Positions 9,720 to 21,701 of a DNA stretch of 64,000 nucleotides are shown piece by piece; the stretch's first letter is position 1; each line of letters begins with the position of its first letter. The notes under the pieces were generated by a model, which did no database searches, was not told the origin of the DNA, and saw nothing but the letters and a program-made list of their open reading frames with translations. Where the stretch lies: contig NC_053046.1 in NCBI RefSeq assembly GCF_003473485.1, positions 19,496,001-19,560,000 of the forward strand, written 5' to 3'. The stretch is from Medicago truncatula. Taxonomy: Eukaryota; Streptophyta; Magnoliopsida; Fabales; Fabaceae. Position numbers and translations under genes: made by a program.

Positions 9720-12700
9720 AGTATTTTTAGTTTGTGTCCTGCACGCTTGTTCTTATATGCTTGTCAAGTTATTAATTTCTTGAAGTAGAGAGTTTGTTGC
9801 ACTTTGAGCTTAATGATGTTGAAATGTGTGTTAATTCTTACAAACTATGTATGAATTCAGCACTAATGATGTTGGAAATTGTTTTAAAATTATTTGATAG
9901 GATTTTTGTTTGAAGACAAGCAAAATATTAAGTTGGGGAGAGTTTATAAGTGTAAAATTTACTTAAAATCCAATTTATTATTAGGCATTAATTTGATAGC
10001 TTGTTTTGCAAGATATCTTATAAAATTCCCAATTTTCCTAGTAAATATTAGATAACTATGTTTTGAGTACTTTTGTTAAGGTTTACCAAGGGAAAAAAAT
10101 GTTTTTTTTTTTTTTTGTTTTGTTTTGTTTTGTTTTGTTACGAAGGTCTCCTATTATAGCTCTCGAAAATGAAACCAAACGTTTGAATTTTACTTGAAAA
10201 AGTACATATGGATTATACCAATTTCGGTATGAGCAGTGCTATTTAAAGGGAAAGAATTGTTCCCGAAAATTTCACGTAATTTTTTTGGACCAATCAAATC
10301 TTGGTATAGTCCAGAATTCACGCAGGTGGCGGGGTTAATTTTTCGAAATATTCAACAAACATAGTGGAACTTTTGCTCGCGATGCCACTCGTGAAATGGG
10401 TTTTCGCTGTGTTAAGCATTAGCCTATCTGTATATTTATTTGTTTGAACTACATTACTATTGCTCATTACAGAAGAAGCTACACTTTAATTCAAATAAGA
10501 ATTTTTTTAAGGGTTCTCTTGTCATATAATTGTTGGCGATGTCACCTCACTTTGAGGATTGCAAGTAATTTACACAATGAATGAGAATTAGCCATATGAA
10601 TAAATTTGCAAGTGATATCCACGAACTAATTTCTACTTCACTTAAAAATTTACTTATAAATTTACTTATGTGGCTAATTTTCATTACTTGTTGAATAAAT
10701 TGCCCACTATCTCAATGAAACCCCAACGAACCGCAAATTGGTTAACCAGTACCATTCCATGATACTTTTAAGCATTGGTTCACAATATTTTAGAGAGAAT
10801 TTGCAAAAAAATGGAGTATAAAAAAACCGCAAATATCATGACATGACTTTTTGAAACAGATCTATCGACGATTTTTTTAAGAGGCGAATTACGAAGCGTG
10901 GTGAGCCGCGTATCCGACCCAATACGATTTACTTTAGAAAAATCATATTTGTTTAGTGGTGATATCCATAAACCTATTTTCCTACATCTGAAACAGTTGG
11001 TTAACGACAGTAAAAAATGTGGTTAATGTAGTTGAGTTGATGATTAAAAAAGTGGTTAATGTAATTGAGTAAATAAACAATTCAATTAGGATAAAATTTT
11101 TGATAAATTCAACTACATGATTAACTACAACTACATAATTTTGAGTATGATTTAAATGAACCATTTACGCAAGTGAATTAACAAGGTATCACATACGTAG
11201 GGAAAATTAGTGTCCAATTAAACAATTTTTATAGTTATTATCTACATAACGAAAAGTTAATTAGAAGCATATGTCTCCATGAAACATCCAACAATTTCAC
11301 CCAAAAAGAAAAGGCAAAACTCAAAGCAAAATTAATAAACTAGAAGCATACAATTAATATGAAGAAACATACATATATCAATCTAGAATGGTGCATTTTA
11401 TTAAAATCAACATAACCCTTCTAATGAACAGATAATTGGAAGCATATGTCTCCATACCATGGTCATTAGAAGCATATATCACTTAACCCAAAAATAAGGT
11501 TTCAAGTATAACCCTAATTTGAACCAGAAATGCATTATTATTATTATAAAAGAAAACCTACAAAGTCACTCAAGAAATATTCTCCATATGCAAAACAATG
11601 AATAACGAGTTCCAGCTTCACACAAATATATTTGGGGACCTGAAACAAGAATCATAATATTTTTTAATTAAAATAGCATACTAATGAATGAAACACTGAA
11701 TAATGAGTTAATATTCTTTGTTACCAATTTGATCCCAATAACGTAAATTTCAATAACTCATGCATGCATGGAGATTAATTAAACTTTAACTATCACCTTA
11801 ATTTCATTTCAATAACATGAAAGTAAATTCTCTTCATTAAGATTCTAGAATTAATTAAACTTGATCAATATATAAATCAGAAAGCCAAAACAAAGTATCC
11901 CTTAATAAAAGAATTCATCAAGAATGTTCTGATGAGTCCAATGATGATGAAAACTACTAACCGGACTCGGAGGTGGTATTTGCATCTGTCATGGTGACGG
12001 AGTAACAGAGGGATTATTACTTGCTGATGATTCTAATGTATCCGGTGGAGATCCCGATGAGACGGGTGAAGGGTCTGATGACGCGACGGGTGAAGGGTCT
12101 GAGGAGTTCAATGAATTGTCTGATGAGACCGGTAAAGGGTCTGATGAGCTCGATGAAATGTATGCGGCGGTGATGCTGATGATTTGTCCTTGTGACTGTG
12201 AACTTCCTGGCGGTGGTTCTTGGATTGAAAGATGTCGCTTTGGTGATGATGGCTGAGGATCTTGGAGTGGATGTTTTCGCTTTAGTGGAGAGTTTTCAGG
12301 TGATGGTTGTGGCTGTGTTGAAGAGTATTGGGGTGATAGCAAAGGAGAGCCAGGTGGTTGTTGCAGCTGCGACGTGGCGGCTGGTGATGGTTGATGCTGC
12401 GACATGGTGGCTGGTGATGGTTGATGCTGCGACGTGGCGGCTGGTGATGGTTGATGCTGCGACGTAGGTAAGTGCGTCGGTGATTGTGGCGGTGGAGAGT
12501 TGTTTGGTGGCTGTGATTGTTGTTCAGGTGAAGTTTGTTGTGGCGGTGGAGAGTTGTTATGATCCATGGTGTGATTTCTCAAGAATTCAATGGTAACATG
12601 GATTTGATTATATATATATATATAGTGTGTGTGTGTGTGAGAGCTTCAATTAACTGACTAACGGTATTTTAGTTAGTTAGTTAGTTACATATATGTAACT

Positions 12701-13530
12701 GACTGAAATGATTCAGATAGTTAGTTAGTTGCATATATGTCACTGACTAATTGTTGTTAGTTGCACTTTGGGATGAAAACAACTGATATACACACATCTT
12801 TTAGAGAGGAACTTCATATATTAATTGAAATTGAATATCTCTTTAGAATAAAAAATAAGACATGAAATCAACACATTATCTTAAATCATAATGAACTTAA
12901 ATGAGTTTGATGCACATTATCTTTCTATTTAACCCTGTAAAGTTAATCACTCGAGTTATAGGACGCTTTGTGCCTAGACGGAAGGAAAGATATAATTTAC
13001 CTTAAAGTCGGCTGTTATTTTCAGATCGGCTCGGATCATGTCACTGTCATAGTTGTATTACAACGAGAATTATGAGCTTCTATGTCTAGAGACAACATCG
13101 CTATGATGTTTTAGAAAGTGCTTATAAAATTATAGTTAAATCAGCGATTAATAATTTCTTAGAATGATAATAAAGCCACAAAGCAGAAATTTATAGTTTC
13201 AACTTCTGCAACAGAATTACAATGAAAGACGATTTCAATTAGCTTCACAAAATATCATTTCAAATACATTGTTCATAAACCCAAATGATAGAAAAGTATA
13301 TAAGCAAATTTGACAGTAATCCATTATTCAGCTAGTTAGAGAACCGTTATTCAGTTATACAGCCGGTAAATAACTAACTATAAAAAAAAAACGTTAGGGA
13401 GTTAATAATATCAGAAGATTTTATAAATTTTCCTCAAAGAAACCATTAAGTTGTATCGGTGCTTTGTGATTGTGAGTCAGAAACCCTTAATTTGTATCAG
13501 TTCTGCAGTGATTGTGAGTCAGAAACCGCT
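9720..13530. repeat. Left arm of large inverted duplication
   Basis: This stretch is the reverse complement of two separate blocks to the right. About 9720-11500 pairs with 16300-17940 (3' flank of gene B), and about 11100-13530 pairs with 19290-21350 (gene C and both its flanks). Shared landmarks include the segment that reads, on the gene strand, CTTCTAATGACCATGGTATG, and the AGGTTTTCTTTTATAATAA block. Compared with the C block it has roughly 400 extra bases at about 12775-13180. Ends were judged by eye. Confidence 0.8.
11989..12567 (-). CDS. Proline-rich orphan protein A
   Basis: A 192-residue protein of unknown function, very rich in Pro, Ser and Gln, with no signal peptide, membrane segment or known domain. 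The start is the ATG at 12567 (MDHNNSPPPQQ). A centre of three to four near-perfect ten-residue repeats of type SQHQPSPAAT/M (30 bp units) spans about residues 35-70. A basic patch (LKRKHPLQ, SPKRH) follows, and the end is Ser/Asp-rich with DPSPV motifs, closing SNNPSVTPSP. It is nearly identical to gene C in inverted orientation but one ten-residue repeat shorter. Upstream, the TATA region is a TA/TG microsatellite (about 12610-12640). Downstream, a putative 3'-UTR intron is conserved with B and C. The GC-skewed repeats create long antisense ORFs that I ignore. Protein existence is inferred from conservation among copies. Confidence 0.65.
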   Translation of the reverse strand: MDHNNSPPPQQTSPEQQSQPPNNSPPPQSPTHLPTSQHQPSPAATSQHQPSPATMSQHQPSPAATSQLQQPPGSPLLSPQYSSTQPQPSPENSPLKRKHPLQDPQPSSPKRHLSIQEPPPGSSQSQGQIISITAAYISSSSSDPLPVSSDNSLNSSDPSPVASSDPSPVSSGSPPDTLESSASNNPSVTPSP

Positions 13531-15593
13531 ATGGATCCAAACGGAAAATAGGTGGCTAAAGAACAACGATCACCACGGGATGACTCTCCACAACCACCGC
13601 AAGACTCTCTTCCGCAATCAAATGTTGTCACGGTATCCTCTACTTAATTGGAGTACTATGGATAGAATTCGAAGGAACTTAAACTAATGTGTTTCATCAT
13701 TAATTTTAGTACTCATGCAAATGTATGAAAAAGTTGTCGATTTTTGTTTTAATATTCTGCACAATTTTACTTTAATATATCAATTTTAGGTGACCAATTG
13801 TGATTTCAAATTTCAGGCTAAGAATTTGTGGCGAGTACAGTGTATCCTACTCAGGACTATTCAAATCTAGTTGAGTTCTCTATCTAATGGCGCGTAAATA
13901 TGTATGCAAAATGAGTTCTCTATCGTGCGGTCTCTATGTCTATCGAGCATTCTTTAGTATTTTTGTGCTTATATTAATTTCCTTTTACCTATTCATCGAC
14001 CTCACATGTAATTTTCTATGAATTTTAAATAAATTACTATGATGACTCCAATATTAAAGACCCGATCGAGAGACCTGAAAGATCTGAAGTGATGGTAAAG
14101 GTGAATACTGAATTGTCATATAGAAAACTTTGACGATGATCGACATGTTTTGTCGGGGAATTGAAAGAATCGGAGGCTGCTTAGAATTAGGAGTCTGACC
14201 TTGTTCTGATTGTTTGCAATGTTGTTTCTGGTTTGTCTTAAAATGTTAGCTGGGGACAGAAAAAGAATTTCACTATTTTATTAATTTTCTTTTGAATATT
14301 TTTCTTTGGTTATAGTCATTTTAGAGTAGAAATCTAATCTTCTAGTTAAGTAGTGTGATTTGTATTGATTTCTCTCTAACGAGGCAATTCTTGAGGGTTT
14401 ATAAGTATGGAGCTAGATTTATGCTACATCTTTTGAGAATTCACCTAGTACCGCTCTAGTTAAGCACATTTACAATAAGTCATTCCGTAGATTAATCACA
14501 ATTTCATAATCAACATATTTTTTGTGTTTATCAAGCACTTTACCATATTTGGTATTGAATATTGCATTAACCCTTCAAAGAAAATATATGGGATTCAAAT
14601 AATCATAATCGCTATCTAACCTCTTAAACAACTCTTTTTACTTTTTTGCATACTACCACTCGCATCCAGCACACAATCCAAAAGTTAAAACCCTTAAACC
14701 CCTTTAAATGCTTTCTTAGTTTATATTAGGTATAGAGTATTGCTTAGTTGACAACAATCCCTATAGAGACGATAATTTACTACTTTATTATTTGTTGCGG
14801 CTTGGTGCACTTGCTAAATTTGTTATCAACAAGCTAGGGTTTTTTATTCTAGTTCATCAATTCTGACGAAAATCGAAGGAGTCTATGCCGAAAAAGGAAT
14901 ATTGATGAAGATTGTCGAATGATCTCATAGGATTGAAGATTTGAGAGATTAAGGTGTCAAGTTCATGGATCTCGGAACTGGATAAAGTTAAAGGTGATCT
15001 TGCCAACAAGTGGTTTAGGTTCTTGATGATCTTTTGGTTTAAAGACTCACACAATTCGTTAATTACTTGTAATCACACCTTGTAGCACTTCATGAAAACA
15101 TTCAATCATAGTAGAATGTTCTAGATTTTTCTACGAAAAATGGATGTACTCCATAACGAAGAAGATTGAGGAAACCACTAAAAAATCGATATATTCTCTT
15201 CACTTGTTATTTAGTTTTAGCATAAATTCGGTATATTCGTTCTTTATATTTATACATTTTTTTTGTGATTATGATTTATGTTCCCTTTCGTTGTGATTTA
15301 ATTCTTGTGCATGAATCTTTTAATGCCTTTTTGTCTATACATCGTTAATTGATTAAAGAAAAATGATTTGTGTACACGTACTCAACATCTTGAGAGAGAA
15401 AAAAATAGAGTGAGTATGTGATGCATATGATAGATCGACGATACCGTATAAAGAGAGAGATAAAAACATAATGAAATATTGAATTAATGTAAAAAAAAAA
15501 TATTGAGCTAATATTATTAAAAAAAAAAGTGTCTACTAAAATTAAATATTAGTCAGAAACAACGTTGACTAACTATAATACCGTTATAATCGG

Positions 15594-15596
<3 letters not shown>
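13531..15596. other. Spacer between inverted genes A and B, with LTR-like remnant
   Basis: No gene supported. Bases 14760-14834 resemble 461-527 (LTR-end-like, GGTGCACTTGC followed by TTATCAACA). A 65-codon minus ORF at 14857-15054 has no recognisable feature. The stretch is the centre of the inverted duplication and is unique within the window otherwise. Confidence 0.35.

Positions 15597-15629
<33 letters not shown>
15597..15629. repeat. (TA)n microsatellite
   Basis: An uninterrupted run of TA dinucleotides about 100 bp upstream of gene B, in the position of its promoter. Confidence 0.9.
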
Positions 15630-15631
<2 letters not shown>

Positions 15632-15734
15632 CACCAAAATATTCTCCCTATACTACTTTCTCAACATAAAACCACTAGATATTGCATACTTGAGAGAGTG
15701 ATCGATATACCATTCATTTCCATTCCTCAGCCGC

Positions 15735-16289
15735 ATGGATCCTCCGCACAAATCTCCTCCACCAATGCAGCCATCAGCCAACTCTCCTGCACTGCCGTTG
15801 CAACCACCGCAACAAGCCCCTCAGCCGCAGCCGCAAGAATCAGAACCCAAGTCATTTGATGAAATAGAAGATTCTCAAGCACAGTCATGGTTTCAAGATA
15901 TATTTCCTGGTAAAGATTTTCCACCATGTCTTCAACCGCAGCAAGAAAATTATCAAGATTCTTCCAAACTTCCACAACTCGAAGAAGGTCGTAAGGGAAA
16001 ACCTCGACCATGGCATGAGTCACCAGAACGATTAATATTTCTTCAATTATATCCTAATTTTGCTTATGTTCTGGCGCCACTGGATTCACCACCACATTCA
16101 CCGTCGAAGCAAGAAAACATTATTTCACCACCATGTCAACAACCACCACCGCAGCTGGAAAATGTTCTTGCACCACCATCTCTTCCTCATCATTCTACAT
16201 CAGAACCTTCACCCGTCTCATCAGGCTCTCCACCGGATTTATTAGAATCAACCGCAACAAATAATCCTTCTATTCCTCCGTCACCATAA
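15735..16289 (+). CDS. Proline-rich orphan protein B
   Basis: A 184-residue Pro/Gln/Ser-rich protein of unknown function, with no signal peptide or membrane helix. It begins MDPPHKSPPPMQP at a clear ATG. The middle is less repetitive than A and C and contains a more ordinary segment (about 60-110; FDEIEDSQAQSWFQDIFPG and RLIFLQLYPNF) that could fold. The end (EPSPVSSGSPP...LLES..NNPS) is clearly homologous to A and C. The 3' flank to about 17940 is shared with gene A in inverted orientation. The 9 kb pseudogene is its paralogue. The promoter carries GAGAGAGTGATCGATATA at about 15693 and a TA microsatellite upstream. Confidence 0.6.
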   Translation: MDPPHKSPPPMQPSANSPALPLQPPQQAPQPQPQESEPKSFDEIEDSQAQSWFQDIFPGKDFPPCLQPQQENYQDSSKLPQLEEGRKGKPRPWHESPERLIFLQLYPNFAYVLAPLDSPPHSPSKQENIISPPCQQPPPQLENVLAPPSLPHHSTSEPSPVSSGSPPDLLESTATNNPSIPPSP

Positions 16290-17940
16290 CCGGTTAGTTG
16301 TTTTCATCATCATTGGACTCATCAGAACATTCTTCATGAATTCTTTAATTAAGGGATACTTAATTCTGGCTTTCTGATTTATATATTGATCAAGTTTAAT
16401 TAATTTCATAATCTTAATGAAGAGAATTTAATTTCATGTTATTAAGGTGATAGTTAAAGTTTAATTAATCTCCATGCATGAGTTCTTGAAATTTACATTA
16501 TTGGGATCAAATTGGTTACAAAGAATATTAACTCATGCAGTGTTTCATTAATTAGTATATATACTATTTTAATTAAAGTACTCATATGCAATAGTTTGAT
16601 TCTTGTTTCAGGTGCCCAAATATATTTATGTGAAGCTGGAACTCTTTTGCAATTTGGACTTTGGAGTATTACTTAGCAAGAGAATTAATCTTGAGTAACT
16701 TTGTAGGTTTTCTTTTATAATAATAATAATAATGCTTTTTTGGTTCAAATTAGGGTGATACTTGAAACCTTATTTTTGTCTACTCCTTTTTTGGGTTAAG
16801 TGATATATGCTTCTAATGACCATGGTATGGAGACATATGCTTCCAATTATCTGTTCATTAGAAGGGCTATGTTGATTTTAATAAAATGCACCATTCTAGA
16901 TTTATATATGCTTCTTCATATTAATTGTATGCTTCTAGTTCATAGATTTATCCTAATTGAATTGTTTATTTACTCAATTACATTAACCACTTTCTTAATC
17001 ATCAACTCAACTACATTAACCGCATTTTTTACTGTCGTTAACCAACTGTTTCAGTTGTAGGAAAATAGGTTTATGGATATCACCACTAAACATATATGAT
17101 TTTTCTAAAGTAAATCGTATTGGCTCGGATACGCAGCTCACCACGCTTTGTAATTCGCCTCTTAAAAAAATCGTCGATAGATCTGTTTCAAAAAGTCATG
17201 TCATGATATTTGCGGTTTTTTAATACTCCATTTTTTGCGAATTCTCTCTAAAATATTGTGAACCAATGCTTAAAAGTATCATGGAATGGTACTGGTTAAC
17301 CAATTTGCGGTTCGTTAGGGTTTCATTGAGATAGTGGGCAATTTATCCAACAAGTAATGAAAATAAGCCACATACCCTAAATTTGTAAGTGAAGTAAAAA
17401 TTAGTTCGTTGATATCACTTGCAAATTGGTTCATATCGCTAATTCTCATTCATTATTGTGTAAATTACTTGCAATTCCTCAAGGGTAACATGACATCACC
17501 AACAATTATATGACAAGTGAACCCTTCTAAAAAAAATTCCTATTTGAATTAAAGTGTAGTTTCAAACAAATCGAAATACAGAAAATGGTATACTCCATGT
17601 ACTTTTTCAAGTAAAATTTAAACGTTTTCTTTTCGTTTTCGAGAGCTGTAATGGGAGAATTGGGAATTTTATAAGATTTCTTGCAAAACAAGCTATCAAA
17701 TGCCCTAATAATGAATTGGATTTTAAGTAAATTTTACACTTATCAACTCTTTAAACAAAATTTTATCAAATAATTTTAAAACAATTTCAAACATCAATAG
17801 TGCATAATTAATTTATTCAAAGTTTGTAAGAATTAACACACGTTTCAACATCATTAAGCTCAATATGCAACAAACTCTCTACTTCAAGAAATCAATAACT
17901 TGACAAGCATCGCGTGCAGGACACAAAATAAACCAACAAA
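16290..17940. repeat. Right arm, part 1: 3' flank of gene B
   Basis: Reverse complement of about 9720-11500 in the left arm; its first 600 bp also match the 3' flank of gene C in direct orientation. It contains the putative 3'-UTR intron acceptor (TTGTTTCAG near 16603-16611). No separate gene; an 86-codon ORF at 16800 is not conserved in the other copies. Confidence 0.75.
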
Positions 17941-17960
17941 ATTTGAGTACAGAATAATAC

Positions 17961-18866
17961 TGTTGTGAATTCGGACAAAATCACACCAATGAATAACAAA
18001 GATGTGTGGAGCAAAGGAAGTGGTAATCAATAGATAAAGCGTCTCCAAGCAACAACAACAAAAAAAGACCTAAATCTAAGTGTAGAGCAACACCACAAGC
18101 ATAATCAAAGCAATAAAGATAAGCAATGAAAGAAAGGAACAAACACTCAAAGATTGTTGACCCAGTTCGGTCCAATATGAACTAATCTTAGGGAGAGAGC
18201 AGCCCTCCAATCCACTATGATGAAAGTGTTACAAAAGAGTTACAAGAAATTACCTTATAAGCTTACACAAGAACAAGACCTAATTTCTACCCTTTTTGTG
18301 TCACCCACAATCTCAATGAATCCTAAGAGAAAACACAAAAGGAAGATTTTTGATCCTTCCAATGGTGAAATCTCACTGCCCAAGATGTTTACAATGTTTC
18401 CCAACCCAAGAGATCCTCACTACAAAGACACTCAACCCTAAAATTACCTCCTTTGGTGGTGATGTCAATTTAACCATCAGCCACCATGCTGCTCTCTCCA
18501 AAAGGGAATTACTCTTCATCAAACTTGATCAAGTCCAAGCAATGCTTGAACCTTGATCTAGGAAATGACTTGGTAAACACATCCGCCGGATTCTCTTTCA
18601 ATGCCACTTTTTCCACGCACCACAATCTCTTTTGATTCAATCATGTCTCTAACAAAGTGCAAGTGAATGTCAATGTGCTTAGTCCCCTCATGATACACTT
18701 GATGATTAGCCAATTAAGTGAATGACACTTTGACTATCACAATGTATCTTCACACATTCTTGAGTAATTCCTAACTCACCAATCATACCTTTCAACCATA
18801 TGGCCTCTTTCACCCCTTCAACAAGGGAAATGTACGCCCCTTGAGTTGTTGATAATGCCACCACGG
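17961..18866 (-). mobile_element. Ty1-copia 3' end: RNase H fragment plus LTR
   Basis: On the minus strand, 18866 to about 18560 encodes part of a copia RNase H with frame breaks: VALSTTQGAYISL, KEAIWLKGMIGELG, IHCDSQS, and then TKHIDIHLHFVRD in another frame. The rest to 17961 is an LTR-like tail ending in the classical GAATTCACAACA. The 5' part of the retroelement is missing. It separates the 3' flank of gene B from the 5' side of gene C. Confidence 0.75.
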
Positions 18867-19289
18867 ATTGAAAAAAAAAAAAAAAAGCTGAGAACCTCAA
18901 ATCTGAAGAGAAGAGAAGCTAACCTTGAAGAGCTTGAGAAATGGTACAAATTTTTGGAAGAAATTGATTGAAGAGTTTGAGAAATTGATTGTGAAATTGA
19001 TTTTAGGGTTATGGAAGAGTAAAGATGGTTATGAGAGGAAGCATTACACACGAGGGAAATTTTGATGTGGATACGCGGGATATAAAATTTTCACAAAATA
19101 TTAGCCGTCGGAAATCTGTCTCAAAATTTCACAGTTTTGGGACGGATGAGTTTTTTTAAGGAAATTCGTGCGAAATTTGTCGAAAAAAAACTTTGTTGGA
19201 ACATGTCATAAAAGTTTCACACGATTTTGGGACGGATTTGAGACGAAAATTTCGCTCATTTAAAACCGAAAACAGTTTTTTTAGTAGTG
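18867..19289. mobile_element. CACTA right-end fragment
   Basis: The segment ends ...TTTTTTTAGTAGTG, the inverse of a CACTAC terminus. It carries repeated subterminal motifs (GGGACGGAT, AAATTTCGC, GAAATTCGTGCG). It has no matching left terminus, so it is a fragment fused to the copia relic through an A-run at about 18870. The homology between genes A and C stops exactly at its end. Confidence 0.6.
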
Positions 19290-19749
19290 TTCTTACTCAC
19301 AATCACTGCAGAACTGATACAAATTAAGGGTTTCTGACTCACAATCACAAAGCACCGATACAACTTAATGGTTTATTTGAGGAAAATTTATAAAATATTC
19401 TGATATTACTAACTCACTAACGGTTTTATTGATAGTTAATTAGTTTACCGGTTGTATAACTGAATAACGATTCACTAACAATAACAAGCTGAATAATTGG
19501 ATTACTGTCAAATTTGCTTATATACTTTTCTTTCATTTGGGATAACGAACATTGTATTTGATAATATTTTGTGAAGCTAATTCAAGTCATCTTTCATTGT
19601 AATTCTGCAGCAGAAATTGATGCTATAAATTACTCTATTGTATATGCCCAAAATGTAACTAACAAAAATACAGTTAGTAAGTGACATATATATGCAACTA
19701 ACTAACTAACTAAAATACCGTTAGTCAGTTTATTGAAGCTCTGACACAC

Positions 19750-19756
19750 TATATAA
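19750..19756 (+). promoter_or_regulatory. TATA box of gene C
   Basis: TATATAA lies 40 bp before the ATG of C, giving a very short predicted leader. In gene A the same position is expanded to a TA/TG microsatellite. Confidence 0.5.
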
Positions 19757-19796
19757 TCAAATCCAAGATACCATTGAATTCTTGAGAAATCACACC

Positions 19797-20405
19797 ATGG
19801 ATCATAACAACTCTCCACCGCCACAACAAACTTCATCTGAACAACAATCACTGCCACCAAACAACTCTCCACTGCCACAATCACCGACGCACTTACCTAC
19901 GTCTCAGCATCAACCATCACCAGCCACCATGTCGCAGCATCAACCATCACCAGCCGCCACGTCGCAGCATCAACCATCACCAGCCACCATGTCGCAGCAT
20001 CAACCATCACCAGCCGCCACGTCGCAGCTGCAACAACCACCTGGCTCTCCTTTGCTATCACCCCAATACTCTTCAACACAGCCACAACCATCACCTGAAA
20101 ACTCTCCACTAAAGCGAAAACATCCACTCCAAGATCCTCAGCCATCATCACCAAAGCGACATCTTTCAATCCAAGAACCACCGCCAGGAAGTTCACAGTC
20201 ACAAGGACAAATCATCAGCATCACCGCCGCATACATTTCATCGAGCTCATCAGACCCTTTACCGGTCTCATCAGACAATTCATTGAACTCCTCAGACCCT
20301 TCACCCGTCGCGTCATCAGACCCTTCACCCGTCTCATCGGGATCTCCACCGGATACATTAGAATCATCAGCAAGTAATAATCCCTCTGTTACTCCGTCAC
20401 CATGA
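19797..20405 (+). CDS. Proline-rich orphan protein C
   Basis: A 202-residue near-twin of protein A: the same MDHNNSPPPQQ start, basic patch and SNNPSVTPSP end. It has one extra ten-residue SQHQPSPA(A/T)(T/M) unit, that is 30 bp, which is the main length difference. No signal peptide, TM or known domain; low complexity predicts disorder. The ORF extends upstream in frame to a TTG at 19782, but the first ATG is 19797, matching gene A. The next exon-like conserved block lies beyond a putative 3'-UTR intron. Function unknown; preservation of frame between A and C suggests either recent duplication or selection. Confidence 0.65.
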   Translation: MDHNNSPPPQQTSSEQQSLPPNNSPLPQSPTHLPTSQHQPSPATMSQHQPSPAATSQHQPSPATMSQHQPSPAATSQLQQPPGSPLLSPQYSSTQPQPSPENSPLKRKHPLQDPQPSSPKRHLSIQEPPPGSSQSQGQIISITAAYISSSSSDPLPVSSDNSLNSSDPSPVASSDPSPVSSGSPPDTLESSASNNPSVTPSP

Positions 20406-20436
20406 CAGATGCAAATACCACCTCCGAGTCCGGTTA

Positions 20437-20754
20437 GTAGTTTTCATCATCATTGGACTCATCAGAACATTCTTGATGAATTCTTTTATTAAGGGATACT
20501 TTGTTTTGGCTTTCTGATTTATATATTGATCAAGTTTAATTAATTCTAGAATCTTAATGAAGAGAATTTACTTTCATGTTATTGAAATGAAATTAAGGTG
20601 ATAGTTAAAGTTTAATTAATCTCCATGCATGCATGAGTTATTGAAATTTACGTTATTGGGATCAAATTGGTAACAAAGAATATTAACTCATTATTCAGTG
20701 TTTCATTCATTAGTATGCTATTTTAATTAAAAAATATTATGATTCTTGTTTCAG
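20437..20754 (+). other. Putative 3'-UTR intron of gene C, conserved in A and B
   Basis: The donor CCG|GTTAGT lies 31 bp after the stop, and the acceptor TTGTTTCAG ends at 20754. Both sites recur at the same place in the 3' flanks of A and B. Inference only; no transcript data. Confidence 0.4.
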
Positions 20755-21701
20755 GTCCCCAAATATATTTGTGTGAAGCTGGAACTCGTTATTCATTGTT
20801 TTGCATATGGAGAATATTTCTTGAGTGACTTTGTAGGTTTTCTTTTATAATAATAATAATGCATTTCTGGTTCAAATTAGGGTTATACTTGAAACCTTAT
20901 TTTTGGGTTAAGTGATATATGCTTCTAATGACCATGGTATGGAGACATATGCTTCCAATTATCTGTTCATTAGAAGGGTTATGTTGATTTTAATAAAATG
21001 CACCATTCTAGATTGATATATGTATGTTTCTTCATATTAATTGTATGCTTCTAGTTTATTAATTTTGCTTTGAGTTTTGGCTGAAATTAAAGGATACTTG
21101 AAACTATTTTTCTTTTCTTATTGGGTGAAATTGTTTGGATTTTTCTTTTCTAATTAACTTTTCATTAGAAGGGCTATGTTGATAAGAATCATAAAAATTG
21201 TTTCATGCACACCAATTTTCCCTAAGAATCATAAAAATTGTTTGGAAATGGTGAATTCACTTGGGTAAATGGTTCATTTAAATCATGCTCAAAATTATGT
21301 GATTGTAGTTAATCATGTAGTTGAATTTATCACAATATTTATCCTAATTGAAATGGCTGTATCGCTTTCGAAATTTTTGAGAGCTTCAGCTTGATTTCTT
21401 TCGCTTATTTAATAAAGGACTTCATATTTAAAAAAGAAAAAAGGTTCATCCTTTTTTGGTAGAAACAGATCCCTTGTACATAATCAGCTAAAAAGAAAAA
21501 AAGAAAAGAAAAAAAAAAGGTTACTACAGGCTTCTCCAAAAGAAAAAGAAAGCGATATTTCTATCATATCCACTAAAAATGTAACTAATATGTAATATTT
21601 TATTTTGTTGTCAAAAAGAATAATGTAAATTTGAGCAAAGGGAAAGGAATTAAGGGATTGCTTGATCATCTTCAATCACTCCTCATTCTTGAAGTTGCAT
21701 A

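Larger units (their letters stand above)
19290..21360. repeat. Right arm, part 2: gene C block
   Basis: Inverted copy of about 11100-13530, comprising the 5' flank (with the shared GTGATTGTGAGTcAGAA words), gene C and its 3' flank. It lacks about 400 bp present upstream of A. Confidence 0.8.

Noticed and set aside
12192-12467. Plus-strand repetitive ORF (and its match at 19897-20202 minus)
   Set aside because: Antisense of the SQHQPSPA repeat of genes A and C.
12567-12582. Upstream start for gene A (and 19782 for C)
   Set aside because: The codon is TTG, not ATG; the first ATG is five codons later.
14857-15054. 65-codon minus-strand ORF in the inverted-repeat spacer
   Set aside because: No homologue recalled and not repeated in other copies.
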